Source: Pseudomonadota bacterium
GTDB lineage: Bacteria; Pseudomonadota; Alphaproteobacteria; Sphingomonadales; Sphingomonadaceae
Direction: 5' to 3'
DNA: 53,108 nt
Assembly: GCA_023436615.1 (NCBI GenBank)
Contig: JAEZIO010000014.1
Location: 1-53,108, forward strand
A program made the position numbers and the translations under genes. Positions within the stretch are counted from its first letter, which is position 1, and every line of letters starts with the position of its first letter. Below, piece by piece: positions 52,760 to 53,108 of the stretch. The notes beneath the pieces are model-generated. The model worked only from the letters and a program-made list of their open reading frames with translations. It searched no databases and was not told where the DNA came from.

Positions 52760-52831
52760 GTGAGCGTGTCGATCTTCGGCCGCGCCACGCCGGTGGAGCT
52801 GGAGTTCGAGCAGGTCGAGCGCGTTAAGTGA
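52760..52831 (+). pseudogene. Native 3' end of nusG, displaced remnant
   Basis: 72 nt encoding exactly the last 23 NusG residues plus stop (VSVSIFGRATP at the start, EQVERVK then TGA), in host-like GC-rich codons. It is out of frame with the functional nusG and has no start of its own beyond a GTG. Its stop is followed at once by repeat copy E, as a normal 3' UTR would be, showing that this was the original gene end. Confidence 0.9.
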
Positions 52832-52832
52832 T

Positions 52833-52970
52833 CCCGAGCATAAGCGCGCGCTTGCTTTAGCAAGCGAAGCTTATGTCGAAGAGAGATCACTAACCGGCTG
52901 GCGTGCGGCTCGAGCGGCTTAGGCCGCGCTGAGACGACACGACCAACGTCACGAATTTACTTCGTGACGG
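52833..52970 (+). repeat. Composite three-hairpin 3'-UTR element, copy E
   Basis: Follows the native nusG stop. CCGAG at 52834; hairpin 1 (ATAAGC/GCTTAT outside, GCGCTTGC/GCAAGCG inside); GTCGAAGAG; a divergent middle (AACCGGCTGGC, then CGGCTCGAGCGGCTTAGGCCG-like pairing around 52908-52930); terminal hairpin GTCACGAA/TTCGTGAC around TTTAC. Terminal hairpin stem is identical to copy C's. Confidence 0.82.
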
Positions 52971-52995
52971 CCCCCTTCTCTTCTAACCTTTCTGA

Positions 52996-53010
52996 ATGGC
53001 CACCGGCGAC
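52996..53010 (+). other. Apparent native first five codons of the next gene, displaced
   Basis: ATGGCCACCGGCGAC encodes MATGD. The same five residues recur in frame 81 nt later (53077) as ATGGCGACTGGGGAC, differing at three synonymous third positions. No Shine-Dalgarno precedes this copy, while GAAGGG precedes the second. The insertion with hairpin motif copy 2 starts right after it. Confidence 0.6.
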
Positions 53011-53013
53011 ATT

Positions 53014-53051
53014 GTCGCGCGCAGCCTGTCCGGGGGACAGGCTAGCACGGC
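53014..53051 (+). repeat. 38-nt hairpin motif, copy 2
   Basis: Same layout as copy 1: GTCGCGCGCAG, CCT, GTCCGGGGGACAG, GCT, AGCACGGC. The variable triplets pair with each other, making a perfect 9-bp stem AGCCTGTCC/GGACAGGCT around GGG. In copy 1 the corresponding arms differ yet still mostly pair, indicating a structure under selection or shared mobility. Confidence 0.85.
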
Positions 53052-53076
53052 AACGAACGCCACGAAGGGTAGATTC

Positions 53077-53108
53077 ATGGCGACTGGGGACCGTTTTGAG
53101 AGACACCG
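53077..53108 (+). CDS. 5' end of an unidentified gene, N-terminus apparently recoded; runs off the window
   Basis: Only MATGDRFERH is visible. The ATG at 53077 has GAAGGG at 53064-53069 with 7-nt spacing. Codons such as CGT, TTT and AGA contrast with the local GC-rich usage and resemble the recoded nusG end. It does not look like rplK, which commonly follows nusG. An in-frame ATG at 52996 would give a longer N-terminus containing the hairpin motif. Confidence 0.5.
   Translation, partial: MATGDRFERH

Noticed and set aside
52760..52831. A separate small gene starting at GTG 52760
   Set aside because: It encodes exactly the NusG C-terminus and has no ribosome-binding site, so it reads as the displaced native end.
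52613..53108. Group I or group II intron, CRISPR array, or retron at the nusG end
   Set aside because: The insert in nusG is only 67 nt beyond the recoded end, no conserved intron core or domain V was seen, no reverse transcriptase is present, and the two 38-nt repeats are not a spacer array.

Overview
The window is a GC-rich stretch of about 53 kb from an alphaproteobacterial chromosome, most likely a sphingomonad (Sphingomonadaceae). The evidence is the gene content and protein character: an NDUFA12-type complex I subunit beside a DUF2155 lipoprotein, hrcA-grpE divergent from rph-rdgB-hemW, mltG-fabF-acpP, a free-standing winged-helix/membrane regulator beside a TonB, and several intergenic repeats of the kind scattered through sphingomonad genomes. 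There is no prophage, no CRISPR array and no rRNA operon. One tRNA gene (tRNA-Trp, CCA) is present.

Layout. 1-9 kb: UDP-glucose dehydrogenase, RimO, a LysR regulator, a serine beta-lactamase-like hydrolase, an M17 aminopeptidase, and a MarR/SH3 pair. 9-18 kb is dense housekeeping: mltG-fabF-acpP (cell wall and fatty acids), grpE-hrcA (heat shock), rph-rdgB-hemW, then rsmI-yraN-gshB and a DedA protein. 19-29 kb: xerC, a SulP transporter, a 3-oxoacid CoA-transferase pair with an SCP2 protein, a second serine hydrolase, an aldehyde dehydrogenase, an SRPBCC protein and a ThDP enzyme. 29-38 kb: erythromycin-esterase-like protein, pcm, a methyltransferase, thiS-thiG, accB-accC, a Glyoxalase_8/Clp-N fusion, and mreB. 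37-49 kb: winged-helix regulator, TonB, L,D-transpeptidase, glycine-zipper lipoprotein, arsC, aat, DUF2155-NDUFA12, DUF192, double cold-shock protein, recX, a fatty acyl-AMP ligase, a K+ channel and tRNA-Trp. 49-52 kb, on the minus strand between tRNA-Trp and secE, is a Slam-type outer-membrane translocator with a TbpB-like lipoprotein. The window ends with secE-nusG.

Two signals stand out. First, five copies of a composite, three-hairpin element of about 100-140 nt (6384, 26882, 47529, 48701, 52833) all lie on the plus strand directly after stop codons. Their stems change in sequence but keep pairing, so this looks like a conserved structured RNA in 3' UTRs. Second, the 3' end of nusG is present twice. 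The copy in frame with nusG is recoded at 19 of its last 23 codons with no amino-acid change, is AT-shifted, and folds into a nested inverted repeat. The GC-rich native end survives 67 bp downstream as a remnant. A 38-nt hairpin motif lies between the two copies, and a second copy of that motif 295 bp on lies between a native and an apparently recoded start of the next gene, which runs off the window. Together these suggest insertions of a small mobile element that restores the gene ends it interrupts with synonymous replacements.
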